From NCBI GenBank assembly GCA_017511185.1, contig JAFWLF010000006.1, positions 62,001 through 126,000 of the forward strand: a stretch of 64,000 nucleotides of DNA. Direction: 5' to 3'. The position numbers and the translations under genes were made by a program. Positions 34,784-42,659 of this stretch are shown here, piece after piece (the first letter of the stretch is position 1; every line of letters starts with the position of its first letter). Below the pieces are notes generated by a model that worked only from the letters and a program-made list of their open reading frames with translations, made no database searches and had not been told where the DNA came from. The stretch is from RGIG5612 sp017511185 (lineage in GTDB: Bacteria; Bacillota; Clostridia; Lachnospirales; Lachnospiraceae).

Positions 34784-36391
34784 ATGAAACAATCAAAAGT
34801 CACTCTGCATCCATCTTACGTAGTCGGTGATATCTCACCGCGCTTGTTTGGTGCTTTTCTGGAACCGATCGGCTCCATGGTAAATGGGACGATGTATAAC
34901 CCAAAACATCCGACGGCCGATGAACAGGGCTTTCGGGGTGATGTGATCGAAGGCTTGAAAAAAGCCGGTGTTCCGGCAGTCCGTCTGCCAGGCGGCAACT
35001 TTGTTTCCGGCTGGAGATGGAAAGATTCCATAGGTCCAAAAGAGGAAAGAAAGCAGAACCTCGATCTTGCATGGGGGCAGTTCATTCCGAACGATGTGGG
35101 ACACGATGAATATCTGCAGTGGGCAGAGAAGATCGGTGCGGAAGCTATGTACACCATCAACCTTGGGACAGGCGATCTGAACGATGCAATCGACATCGTG
35201 GAATACACCAACTTCCCAGGCGAGACCTATTGGTCCGATCTCCGTATCAAAAACGGACATAAAGATCCATACGGAGTTAAGGTCTGGTACCTTGGTAACG
35301 AAATGGATGGCCCGTGGCAGATCGCATCCTACGAAAAGGATCCAAAAGGATATGGCATCCTGGCACATGAAGTATCCAAGGTCATGAAGTTTACCGACCC
35401 ATCCATCGAGACGGTGGCGTGCGTATCATCCTGCCCGTTCCTCTCTCATTATCCGGATTGGGATAGAAAAGTGCTGGAGGAGTGCTACGAGAGTGTGGAT
35501 TATATTTCCCTGCATCATTATCATTCTGCACCGGTCGGCGACATCGGCGCGCTGATGGCAGGCGTGAATGCTTATGAGGACTACATCCGGACCGAGATCG
35601 CGCTCAGCGATTACATGAAAACAAAGTATCGCTCAAAACATACGATGATGATCTCTTTGGATGAATATGCAAGTTCCTGGCGGGAGCCGAAGAAATCATC
35701 CTGGGGACTGAACGGCAGACTGCCGGCAAGTACGTTCTATCAATTTGATCCGGCTAAGAAGTTTATCCATCATGATCCGGATAATATGGCAGCAGGCGGA
35801 CCACCGATGCTGACGGGTGAAGTTGTGTCGGCCGTTGCAAATGCATCGATCGGTCTTCTGATGCTGCGTCATGCTGACCGCGTCAAGATCGGATGCGCAA
35901 CCGGTGGCTTAAGCATGTACTGCGCAAGCAATCATGACAATGTTTGGAAGGGTGCTTCTTACTATACGATGACACAGCTGCACGAGTGGGCAAAAGGTAA
36001 ATCCATCATGCCGGTCACGGAGACAGATACCTATCATGTGGATTCCTATGCGATCGATGATCAGAACCAGTATGCTGACATCGATAATGTTCCGTATGTG
36101 ACGGCCGCCGCTGCATATGATGAAGAAAAAGGCGAACTGAATGTGTTCGTTATCAACGGAGACTGGGAAGAGGAGCATGAATTCACGATGGATATCCGCG
36201 GATTCGGCGATTACAAACTGGTTGAAAATCTGGTGATGGCAGATGACGGAACCATGGAACGGAACTCTCATGGCAACCAGACGCTGCACTGCCCGCGTCC
36301 GGTCAATGATGCTAAGTTAGAAAACGGTATCGTCAGTACCGTTCTGAAAAAATTATCATGGAATGTATTCCGCTTTGAGAAAGCGAAATAA
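34784..36391 (+). CDS. GH51 alpha-L-arabinofuranosidase
   Basis: 535 residues, no signal peptide, hence intracellular. The N-terminus ISPRLFGAFLEPIGSMVNG and RLPGGNFVSGWRWKDSIGP are GH51 hallmarks. The acid/base is Glu173 in WYLGNEMDG and the nucleophile Glu294 in SLDEYASSW, close to the numbering of characterised GH51 enzymes. The C-terminal ~130 residues form the beta-sandwich (LNVFVINGDWEEEHEF). It would remove arabinofuranose from imported arabinoxylo-oligosaccharides or from plant glycosides. It is second in the operon, 15 bases after the MoaF-like gene. Confidence 0.93.
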   Translation: MKQSKVTLHPSYVVGDISPRLFGAFLEPIGSMVNGTMYNPKHPTADEQGFRGDVIEGLKKAGVPAVRLPGGNFVSGWRWKDSIGPKEERKQNLDLAWGQFIPNDVGHDEYLQWAEKIGAEAMYTINLGTGDLNDAIDIVEYTNFPGETYWSDLRIKNGHKDPYGVKVWYLGNEMDGPWQIASYEKDPKGYGILAHEVSKVMKFTDPSIETVACVSSCPFLSHYPDWDRKVLEECYESVDYISLHHYHSAPVGDIGALMAGVNAYEDYIRTEIALSDYMKTKYRSKHTMMISLDEYASSWREPKKSSWGLNGRLPASTFYQFDPAKKFIHHDPDNMAAGGPPMLTGEVVSAVANASIGLLMLRHADRVKIGCATGGLSMYCASNHDNVWKGASYYTMTQLHEWAKGKSIMPVTETDTYHVDSYAIDDQNQYADIDNVPYVTAAAAYDEEKGELNVFVINGDWEEEHEFTMDIRGFGDYKLVENLVMADDGTMERNSHGNQTLHCPRPVNDAKLENGIVSTVLKKLSWNVFRFEKAK

Positions 36392-36403
36392 AAGGAGGTA
36401 AGT

Positions 36404-37288
36404 ATGGGATATTATGAAAAGTATATTCTTCGCCCGATCGAAAAACCTATTACGGACGAAGACGCAAAGGTGGAACTGATCTGTTCCAAAGATCATCCGG
36501 TTATGGGCTTCTTCTACGAGAGCTGCTTTTACCGTCATCCGTATGTGATCACAGATCAGACGTATGCGCTTCCATATGAAGAGCTGTTCTGCTTTGCCAA
36601 TACGACGGGAGAGAATGAAGACCTTGGAGCAACCGTTTCCATTAACGTCAATGGACAGGTCTTTACATCCGATAAGAACTTTATGATCGTCGTTCCGGCT
36701 TTCGTGCCGCATGGCCCGATCGAAGTCACAGAGATGAAAACACCAATCTTCTCTTATTGTGCCGGCGCAGGCAGAGAGCATGTCGGCCTTCCAAAAGAAA
36801 ACTGGGTGACCGAAGACGTAAAACCTCTTGAGGATATGGTGATCTACTACAATGGCTTCAAAGGCGACCCGCATTCTTATGCATCAGAGCAGCAGACGGT
36901 CATTATGCAGTGCCTCTACAAATATGTTCCTGGAACAGAATTCTTCAGCGTTCTGCGGCGTTTTGAGGCCAATGGACCATGGTTCTTTGCAGGAGGACAT
37001 ATCCATGATAATCCGGAACTCCTGGCATACTACGGCATGGATCCGTGGCATCCATATGAGATGAAACATAAGATCACGCAGTATATAGGCGGAGAGAAGT
37101 ACATCCTGGATTATCCTTGTGTCTGCTATTTCCCGCCGTATGTTTTCCACTGCCCGCTTCAGATCGAAGAGACGGAGAAACCGTGCTACTGGCATTCCCT
37201 GGCTCCTGGCATGAGCGGCTACAAGAGCAGTCAGCTTAAGGGACTGTCCGGAGAAGACGGTGACGTAGAAGTAGTAAAACCGTGGTAA
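36404..37288 (+). CDS. Bicupin protein, copy A
   Basis: 294 residues. The C-terminal half carries a clear cupin motif 1 (GGHIHDNPELLAYYG) and motif 2 (YFPPYVFHCP); the N-terminal half shows a weaker cupin (LPYEELFCFANTT, then VPAFVPHGPIEV). So it is a bicupin with one likely metal site (His-x-His, Glu, His). No signal peptide. Function unknown. A near-tandem paralogue follows 23 bases downstream, with the same start (KYILRPIEKPITDEDAKVEL against KYLLHPIERPITDADAKVEL). AAAGGAGG precedes the ATG. Operon context suggests a substrate tied to the neighbouring esterases and arabinofuranosidase. Confidence 0.72.
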   Translation: MGYYEKYILRPIEKPITDEDAKVELICSKDHPVMGFFYESCFYRHPYVITDQTYALPYEELFCFANTTGENEDLGATVSINVNGQVFTSDKNFMIVVPAFVPHGPIEVTEMKTPIFSYCAGAGREHVGLPKENWVTEDVKPLEDMVIYYNGFKGDPHSYASEQQTVIMQCLYKYVPGTEFFSVLRRFEANGPWFFAGGHIHDNPELLAYYGMDPWHPYEMKHKITQYIGGEKYILDYPCVCYFPPYVFHCPLQIEETEKPCYWHSLAPGMSGYKSSQLKGLSGEDGDVEVVKPW

Positions 37289-37311
37289 GTATCTGCGGAT
37301 AGGGGGATAAT

Positions 37312-38211
37312 ATGGAAAAACAGTTTGAAAAATATCTGCTGCATCCGATCGAAAGACCAATTACAGATGCAGATGCAAAAGTTGAGCTGATCTGTTCCAA
37401 AGATCATCCGGTTATGGATTTCTTCTATGAAAGCTGTTTCTACCGCCATGATTATGTGATCAGTGACAGCATTTACGCTCTCCCTTATACGGAACTCTTC
37501 CTCTTTTGCAGCACCAATGGTAAGGATGATGTCTTGGATGCGGAAGTGTCGATCGAGATCAACGGACAGAAACTTGTCGTGGACAAACCGTGCTGCATCC
37601 AGATTCCTGCCTTTGTGCCGCACGGCAATATGGAGATCACAAAAGTGAAGACCCCGGTCTTTTCCTTTGTGACCGGTTACGGAAGAGAGCATGTTGTTCT
37701 TCCGGAGGAAAACTGGGTGACGGAAAATGTGCAGCCATTGGAGGAAATGGTATCGTTCAGCGACTATTCCCCGGAAACGGACCCGAATTTTAATTCCGAA
37801 CAGCATTACGTGATGAAATATCTGTCCGGGAAGACGATGAAGGGAGATTTCCCGAACGGCATCTTCCGGCGGTTCCATAAGACAGACGGCTGGCTGTATG
37901 TACCGCAGGCACATGTGCACGCCACGCCGGAAATACTCGCCTATTATGGAACGGATGGCTGGAATCCGTACGAACTTTCCGGCAGCTATACTATTTATGC
38001 CGGGGGAGAGGAATATACGTTCGATAAACCGACGCTTTGCTATTTTGGGGCTTATGTGCCGCACTGCCCGATCGATGTGCACAAACTGGAAAAAGAGAAT
38101 TTCTGGCACAGCCTGGGGCATTCTGTAGGAGCGTTTAATGCGGAAAAGACCGTAGAACTTCCAAACTTCAATATTAAAGACGGCCCGATAGAGCTGAAGA
38201 AGCCATGGTAG
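37312..38211 (+). CDS. Bicupin protein, copy B
   Basis: 299 residues, paralogue of the preceding gene along its full length. The metal-binding cupin is conserved (QAHVHATPEILAYYG and YFGAYVPHCP), as is the shared stretch ELICSKDHPVM near residue 25. The differences cluster in the N-terminal cupin strands, while the GREHV and ENWVTE blocks around residues 125-140 are kept. Retention of the metal motif in both copies argues that each is active, perhaps as a heteromer or on two related substrates. The gene ends 52 bases before the next esterase, and no terminator is visible in that gap. Confidence 0.7.
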   Translation: MEKQFEKYLLHPIERPITDADAKVELICSKDHPVMDFFYESCFYRHDYVISDSIYALPYTELFLFCSTNGKDDVLDAEVSIEINGQKLVVDKPCCIQIPAFVPHGNMEITKVKTPVFSFVTGYGREHVVLPEENWVTENVQPLEEMVSFSDYSPETDPNFNSEQHYVMKYLSGKTMKGDFPNGIFRRFHKTDGWLYVPQAHVHATPEILAYYGTDGWNPYELSGSYTIYAGGEEYTFDKPTLCYFGAYVPHCPIDVHKLEKENFWHSLGHSVGAFNAEKTVELPNFNIKDGPIELKKPW

Positions 38212-38263
38212 GCTTTGCTGCCGCGCGAAGCGTGGGGGCGTTTCCACTAGCAAGGAGGAACCA

Positions 38264-39100
38264 ATGTCAATTTATAGTGTCAACTTTTTATCCAGAGAAT
38301 TAGGCCTTCACACAAAAGTGAATGTCATTCTCCCGACCGGACGGCCGATGAAAGCCGAGAAAAAACCAAAATGCAAGTATCAGGTCCTCTGGCTCCTGCA
38401 CGGCGGAAGCGATGATGAGAACGATTTTGTTCTGAACACCAACATCGCCCGCTATGCAGATGAAAACTGCATCGCGGTCGTGATCCCGGAAGACCATGAC
38501 GCATTCTATACGGACGGCTTTATCGCCAACCATGGCCGTTATTTTACCTATACCACGGAAGAACTGGTCCGGATGTGCCGCAGCATCTTCCCTCTTTCGG
38601 AAAAGAGGGAGGATAACTTTGTCGCAGGCAACTCTATGGGAAGCGGCGGTGCCATGAAATGTGCGATGCTGCATCCGGAACTGTACGGAGCAGCGCTGAT
38701 GCTGAGTGGATCCGGTATGCGGATGCATCGTGAGGAAGACAAATGGGTCGCCCCATTCCTAAAGAAGATCATGAACGGCGAAGATGTTTCCGATTATCCG
38801 AAGATCGAGAATCCAAAAGAAGATGTGCAGATGGCTATCCCGATCTATGAGATCCTGAAGAAGGGAACGGAGAATCTTCCAAAGATGTTCTTTACCTGTG
38901 GAGATAAGGATGAGTGGGTCCTTCCGGATGTCAGACTGGCTTTGGAGTATTACAAATTCATGGGTCTGGATTACTTTTACGAGGAAGTGCCGGGATATAA
39001 GCATGAATGGGATTTCTGGGATATGCAGTTAAGAAAGGCCTTGAAAGAATGGCTGCCGCTTCGGCATGCCCCGATTTATGAAGGAGAGGAGGAAGCGTAA
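38264..39100 (+). CDS. Esterase (EstA/tributyrin esterase-like), copy A
   Basis: 278 residues of the PF00756-type alpha/beta hydrolases. The start MSIYSVNFLSRELGLHTKVNV is typical of the tributyrin-esterase group. Oxyanion region WLLHGGSDDENDF, nucleophile Ser in AGNSMGSGGAM, acid in CGDKDEW and base in PGYKHEWDFWD. No signal peptide, so it acts on imported esters. Such enzymes remove acetyl or feruloyl/cinnamoyl groups from sugars. A paralogue follows after one base. AAGGAGG precedes the ATG. Confidence 0.88.
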   Translation: MSIYSVNFLSRELGLHTKVNVILPTGRPMKAEKKPKCKYQVLWLLHGGSDDENDFVLNTNIARYADENCIAVVIPEDHDAFYTDGFIANHGRYFTYTTEELVRMCRSIFPLSEKREDNFVAGNSMGSGGAMKCAMLHPELYGAALMLSGSGMRMHREEDKWVAPFLKKIMNGEDVSDYPKIENPKEDVQMAIPIYEILKKGTENLPKMFFTCGDKDEWVLPDVRLALEYYKFMGLDYFYEEVPGYKHEWDFWDMQLRKALKEWLPLRHAPIYEGEEEA

Positions 39101-39101
39101 G

Positions 39102-39908
39102 ATGGCAGTTATTGATTGTAATATTTTTGCAGCAAGCCTTCGTCTGAAGACCGATGTCAAAGTGATCCTTCCGTTCTATCCGACGGATGATGTGGCAAAT
39201 GGAAAACGGGAAGATATTTTCCCGACTGGAAAGAAGTATCAGGTGCTCTGGCTCCTTCACGGAGGAAATGGCAATGACTGTGATTATGTCAACTATACCA
39301 ACATCGTTCGTTATGCTAATGAACATATGCTGGCAGTGGTCATGCCGTGCGGGTACAACATGAATACGGACGATCAGGATCCGGGCATGAAAATGTGCAC
39401 TTATGTGGCAGAAGAACTTCCGAATTTCCTGCGGAATGTATTTCCGCTGTCAGAGAAGAGGGAAGATAATTTCATCGGAGGGCTTTCAATGGGATCGAAC
39501 GGAGCGCAGAAAGTAGCCATCCGCTATCCGGAAAACTACAGCGCTGTTCTGGCAATGTCTGCCGGTTCTTTCTTCCCGATCCCAAAGAAACCGGACGGAA
39601 AGCCGATGAGGACTTTTAACACCGGCATGCCGATGCCGCCGCATAAACCAAATGAGATGGAAGAAAACTGCGAGATCCTGCTGAAAGATATAGAAGAAGG
39701 AAAGCAGCTTCCAAAGTTCTTTATGATCTGGGGTGAAAAAGATATCGCCCGCCCGGGACAGACAAACTCCGTGAAATTCCTGGAAGAGCACGGCGTCGAT
39801 GTCTGGTCAGAGGAAGTGCCTGGCCTTGGTCATGAATGGGACCTTTGGGACAGGACTCTTAAGAAAGCATTTGAAGAACTGCTTCCGTTAAAACATGATT
39901 TAGTTTGA
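39102..39908 (+). CDS. Esterase (EstA/tributyrin esterase-like), copy B
   Basis: 268 residues from the ATG at 39102. A longer in-frame start at 39066 would overlap copy A by 35 bases; GAGGAGG at 39086-39092 fits the later start, whose product MAVIDCNIFAASLRLKTDVK aligns with copy A. Nucleophile in GGLSMGSNGAQ, oxyanion region WLLHGGNGNDCDY, acid in WGEKDIARP and base in GLGHEWDLWD. It is the last gene of the operon. Immediately after the stop lies a MITE-like element. Confidence 0.87.
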   Translation: MAVIDCNIFAASLRLKTDVKVILPFYPTDDVANGKREDIFPTGKKYQVLWLLHGGNGNDCDYVNYTNIVRYANEHMLAVVMPCGYNMNTDDQDPGMKMCTYVAEELPNFLRNVFPLSEKREDNFIGGLSMGSNGAQKVAIRYPENYSAVLAMSAGSFFPIPKKPDGKPMRTFNTGMPMPPHKPNEMEENCEILLKDIEEGKQLPKFFMIWGEKDIARPGQTNSVKFLEEHGVDVWSEEVPGLGHEWDLWDRTLKKAFEELLPLKHDLV

Positions 39909-39915
39909 TGACAGG

Positions 39916-40093
39916 GGGACGGTTCTTTTGTCCTCCGTACTCCTATGAATTTCCGGACTTGAAGTCCGAAATTCATACCTGGAAAAATACTTCGACAGCC
40001 TAAGAAAAATACGACGCACGTCGAAGTCATAAAAAATATGCAGCAAATGCCAGATAACGAAAACGCATCTGAATTAGACAAAAGAACCGTCCC
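39916..40093. mobile_element. MITE-like element with 17-bp perfect terminal inverted repeats
   Basis: The ends are GGGACGGTTCTTTTGTC (39916-39932) and its exact reverse complement (40077-40093). The 178-bp body holds two more hairpins: ATGAATTT/CGGACT with AGTCCG/AAATTCAT (39945-39976) and ACTTCGAC with GTCGAAGT (39989-40027). No coding frame. I recall GGGACGGTTCT-type ends next to REP-associated (IS200/IS605-like) transposases in Firmicutes, so this may be a non-autonomous copy; that link is unverified here. Confidence 0.75.
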
Positions 40094-40105
40094 TAACGTC
40101 GGCGG

Positions 40106-40801
40106 TTAGCGCCGCCGGCCGAAAATAGCAATGAATCTAAGGAGCTGAGTCAGTGATACAGCCAGAGCTGCAACATAAGTCAAAGCAGCGGCTGTCAGCA
40201 CTTTCCTGGCTCCTTCTGTTTCGTCCGGATAAAGGATCTGGTTTGCCTGAATGGCTTTGAGCGCCCTTCGGCTGGCATCAAATTCCACAGGCAAAGTGAC
40301 CAGCTGGAACAGGGTGACCAGCGCAAAGAAGCCAATGCCGATATAAGCCAGATAAATAAAGAATTTAGCGTAATGACCAAAGATCAATCCGATGATGATC
40401 AGAGGGATGGAGAGCTTTGAACCAATGTTTGTGACAGGAATGATCGCCATTCGGACTCTGGCCGGAAAATAACCGGCAGCATGCTGGATGGCGTGTCCTG
40501 CTTCATGACAGGCAATCCCTACAGCAGCGGCAGAAGCTTTGCTGTAGACATCACTGGACAGGTGCAGCACATTGTCCCGGGGATCGTAATTATCGGTCAG
40601 ATCGCCGGCGATCATTTCAATTGGCACCATATTCAAACCGTGTGAATCCAGGACCATACGGGCAGCCTGATAACCGGTGATGCCTCTTTTTGTCATCACG
40701 GCTCCATATTTCGTATAACGGCTGCTGACCAGTGCCTGCATGGCGATCGCAAAGATCATAGCCGGAATCACCAGTGCTAAATACATCCAGTCAAAGTACA
40801 T
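40106..40801 (-). CDS. Zinc metallopeptidase (YugP family)
   Basis: 231 residues on the minus strand. The zinc site is HEAGHAIQH (His99, Glu100, His103) and the upstream DVYSKASAAAVGIAC stretch is typical. Hydrophobic segments at residues ~5-25, ~120-165 and ~208-225 make it an integral membrane protease. YugP-like proteins are common in Firmicutes and of undefined substrate. GAGGAGG precedes the ATG. The stop lies 13 bases from the MITE-like element, and a short CGGCG/CGCCG hairpin spans the stop. Confidence 0.9.
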   Translation of the reverse strand: MYFDWMYLALVIPAMIFAIAMQALVSSRYTKYGAVMTKRGITGYQAARMVLDSHGLNMVPIEMIAGDLTDNYDPRDNVLHLSSDVYSKASAAAVGIACHEAGHAIQHAAGYFPARVRMAIIPVTNIGSKLSIPLIIIGLIFGHYAKFFIYLAYIGIGFFALVTLFQLVTLPVEFDASRRALKAIQANQILYPDETEGARKVLTAAALTYVAALAVSLTQLLRFIAIFGRRR

Positions 40802-40866
40802 TTCTGACTCCTCCTCTTTAGGAAAAGTGTAGAATCCTTTTTACGAAAAGTCAATCCGGCGTGCCG

Positions 40867-40895
40867 TTGTCAAGGAAAAACCCTTGTGATAAAAT
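40867..40895 (+). promoter_or_regulatory. Promoter of the HAD-cysE-GH120 unit
   Basis: A -35 TTGTCA (40867-40872), 17-bp spacer, -10 TAAAAT (40890-40895). A small hairpin (GGAAGC 40916-40921 with GCTTCC 40935-40940) lies in the leader just before the ribosome site. Confidence 0.75.
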
Positions 40896-40951
40896 CTTTT
40901 TTAAATTAACAAATAGGAAGCATCGGCAAAAAACGCTTCCGAAAGGACAGA

Positions 40952-41827
40952 ATGATACAGCTGAATGATATTGCAAAAATGACAGATGAGCTTGCAAAAG
41001 TTAAGCTTCTGGCATTGGATCTGGACGGTACGGTCCTGACGGATGAAAAACATGTAACAGAACGGATGGCAGCAGCGCTTCGTGCAGCTGTTAGTGCAGG
41101 ATTGATCACGGTTTATGTGACGGGGCGCCCTTTGACGGGCATTCCGGATGAATTGATGGCGATTCCGCATATCCGTTATGCCATCACCTCCAACGGAGCA
41201 GTCACAACAGACCTGCAGTCGGGAGAGCGGCTGCGCGGCGCCTATCTGAATGATCAGGATGCCAAAGAGATCGCCCGGATCCCGATGGAGAGGAACCTGA
41301 TCCACAGTGTGTTTGTGGGCGACATTGGCTATTGTGAGCAGGAGTATTTTAAAGACCAGTGGGCTTTGTACATGGGAACCAAACATGAAAGATATATACG
41401 GAAAAGCCGCAAAGGAATAGACAGCATAGATGATTTGATCGACCAGTCCGATGTAGGTGTGGAGAATATCTGGTTCATGTCGCATAGTCAGGAAGAGAGA
41501 GATGAGCTGAACCAGCTGATCCACAGCCGCTGGAAGGTACAGACCGTATTGACTGCCATTACAGATGTTGAGGTTGGCTCGCTGCAGGCGGATAAAGGCC
41601 TGGCACTGGAAGATCTGTCTGCCAGATTAGGAGTTTTGAAAGAAGAGATACTGGCAATCGGAGATAATGAAAATGATCTGGGCATGCTAAGGTCATCCGG
41701 AATCACGGTGGCAATGGGGAACTCTACAGACAGCGTGAAAAAAATGGCCATGATCCTGACTGATACCAACGAAGAAGACGGCGCAGCCAAAGTGATCGAG
41801 GAGATCCTGCAAAGCAGGAAAGGGTAA
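40952..41827 (+). CDS. HAD superfamily hydrolase (Cof type)
   Basis: 291 residues. Motif I is LDLDGTVLTDEK, motif II is in YVTGRPLTG, the motif III lysine is in QADKGLAL and motif IV is IGDNENDLGML. The C2 cap between residues ~95 and ~210 marks the Cof/YidA group of sugar-phosphate and cofactor phosphatases. The ATG at 40952 follows GAAAGGA; a second in-frame ATG at 40979 is possible. It precedes cysE by five bases, but no functional link is evident. Confidence 0.88.
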   Translation: MIQLNDIAKMTDELAKVKLLALDLDGTVLTDEKHVTERMAAALRAAVSAGLITVYVTGRPLTGIPDELMAIPHIRYAITSNGAVTTDLQSGERLRGAYLNDQDAKEIARIPMERNLIHSVFVGDIGYCEQEYFKDQWALYMGTKHERYIRKSRKGIDSIDDLIDQSDVGVENIWFMSHSQEERDELNQLIHSRWKVQTVLTAITDVEVGSLQADKGLALEDLSARLGVLKEEILAIGDNENDLGMLRSSGITVAMGNSTDSVKKMAMILTDTNEEDGAAKVIEEILQSRKG

Positions 41828-41832
41828 TCGCA

Positions 41833-42657
41833 ATGAAAGAGTATAGTGAGATCGCAAAAGAACTGGAACAGATAGCTGCAGAAAACGGCTATAACGTAGA
41901 GGCCAATTATGAAGGCGTCCGCGGAGGCATCGCATCGGCACTCAATCTTTATCTGAATGCCATGTTCCCGGCATACTGTGAACATCCGGTACGGGAAAGC
42001 TATTACGGAGATGTCCGTGCCACATATCTTAGAAGGGCAAATGACGCGCTGTTCCTTGCCCTCCGGAAAATGGTTCCGGAAGAAGAGGCAAAGAATGCAG
42101 TTGCTACACTCTGCGGCTGCATGCCGGAGATTTATAAACTCCTGCTTTCCGATGTCAATGCAGGTTACGAAGGCGACCCGGCGGCAACTTCCGTAGACGA
42201 GGTCATTATTGCTTATCCGGCATTCCTGGCGATCGGGGCTTACCGGATCGGTCATGAACTGTACAAGCAGGGGTATAAACTGGTGGCAAGACTGATGGGC
42301 GAGTATGCGCACAGCAGGACCGGGATCGATATCCATCCGGGCGCCGAGATCGGAAAGCATTTCTTTATCGACCATGGTACTGGAGTCGTTATCGGCGAAA
42401 CAACGGTGATCGGCGATAACGTAAAGCTTTACCAGCACGTAACTTTAGGCGCGAAGAGCTTTGCAGCAGAGGAGGATGGCACACTGGTCAAAGGAATCAA
42501 GCGGCATCCGAATATCGGAAATAATGTTGTGATCTACGCAGGAGCTACGATCCTGGGCGGAGATGTTTATATCGGTGATGACTGTGTGATCGGCGGCAAC
42601 GTCTGGCTGACGCATTCCGTCCCTGCCGGACAAACGATTTATTATAAAGAGGTCTGA
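41833..42657 (+). CDS. cysE: Serine O-acetyltransferase
   Basis: Makes O-acetylserine for cysteine synthesis. 274 residues: an N-terminal helical domain (~1-160) and a C-terminal left-handed beta helix with hexapeptide repeats (IDIHPGAEIGKHFFIDHGTG, VVIGETTVIGDNVKLYQHVT, ILGGDVYIGDDCVIGGN). The catalytic His-Asp region is DIHPGAEIG/DHGTGVVIGE. A C-terminal tail is short. Other hexapeptide acetyltransferases share the helix, but the N-terminal domain and these motifs fit CysE. GH120 follows after two bases. Confidence 0.9.
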   Translation: MKEYSEIAKELEQIAAENGYNVEANYEGVRGGIASALNLYLNAMFPAYCEHPVRESYYGDVRATYLRRANDALFLALRKMVPEEEAKNAVATLCGCMPEIYKLLLSDVNAGYEGDPAATSVDEVIIAYPAFLAIGAYRIGHELYKQGYKLVARLMGEYAHSRTGIDIHPGAEIGKHFFIDHGTGVVIGETTVIGDNVKLYQHVTLGAKSFAAEEDGTLVKGIKRHPNIGNNVVIYAGATILGGDVYIGDDCVIGGNVWLTHSVPAGQTIYYKEV

Positions 42658-42659
42658 AA

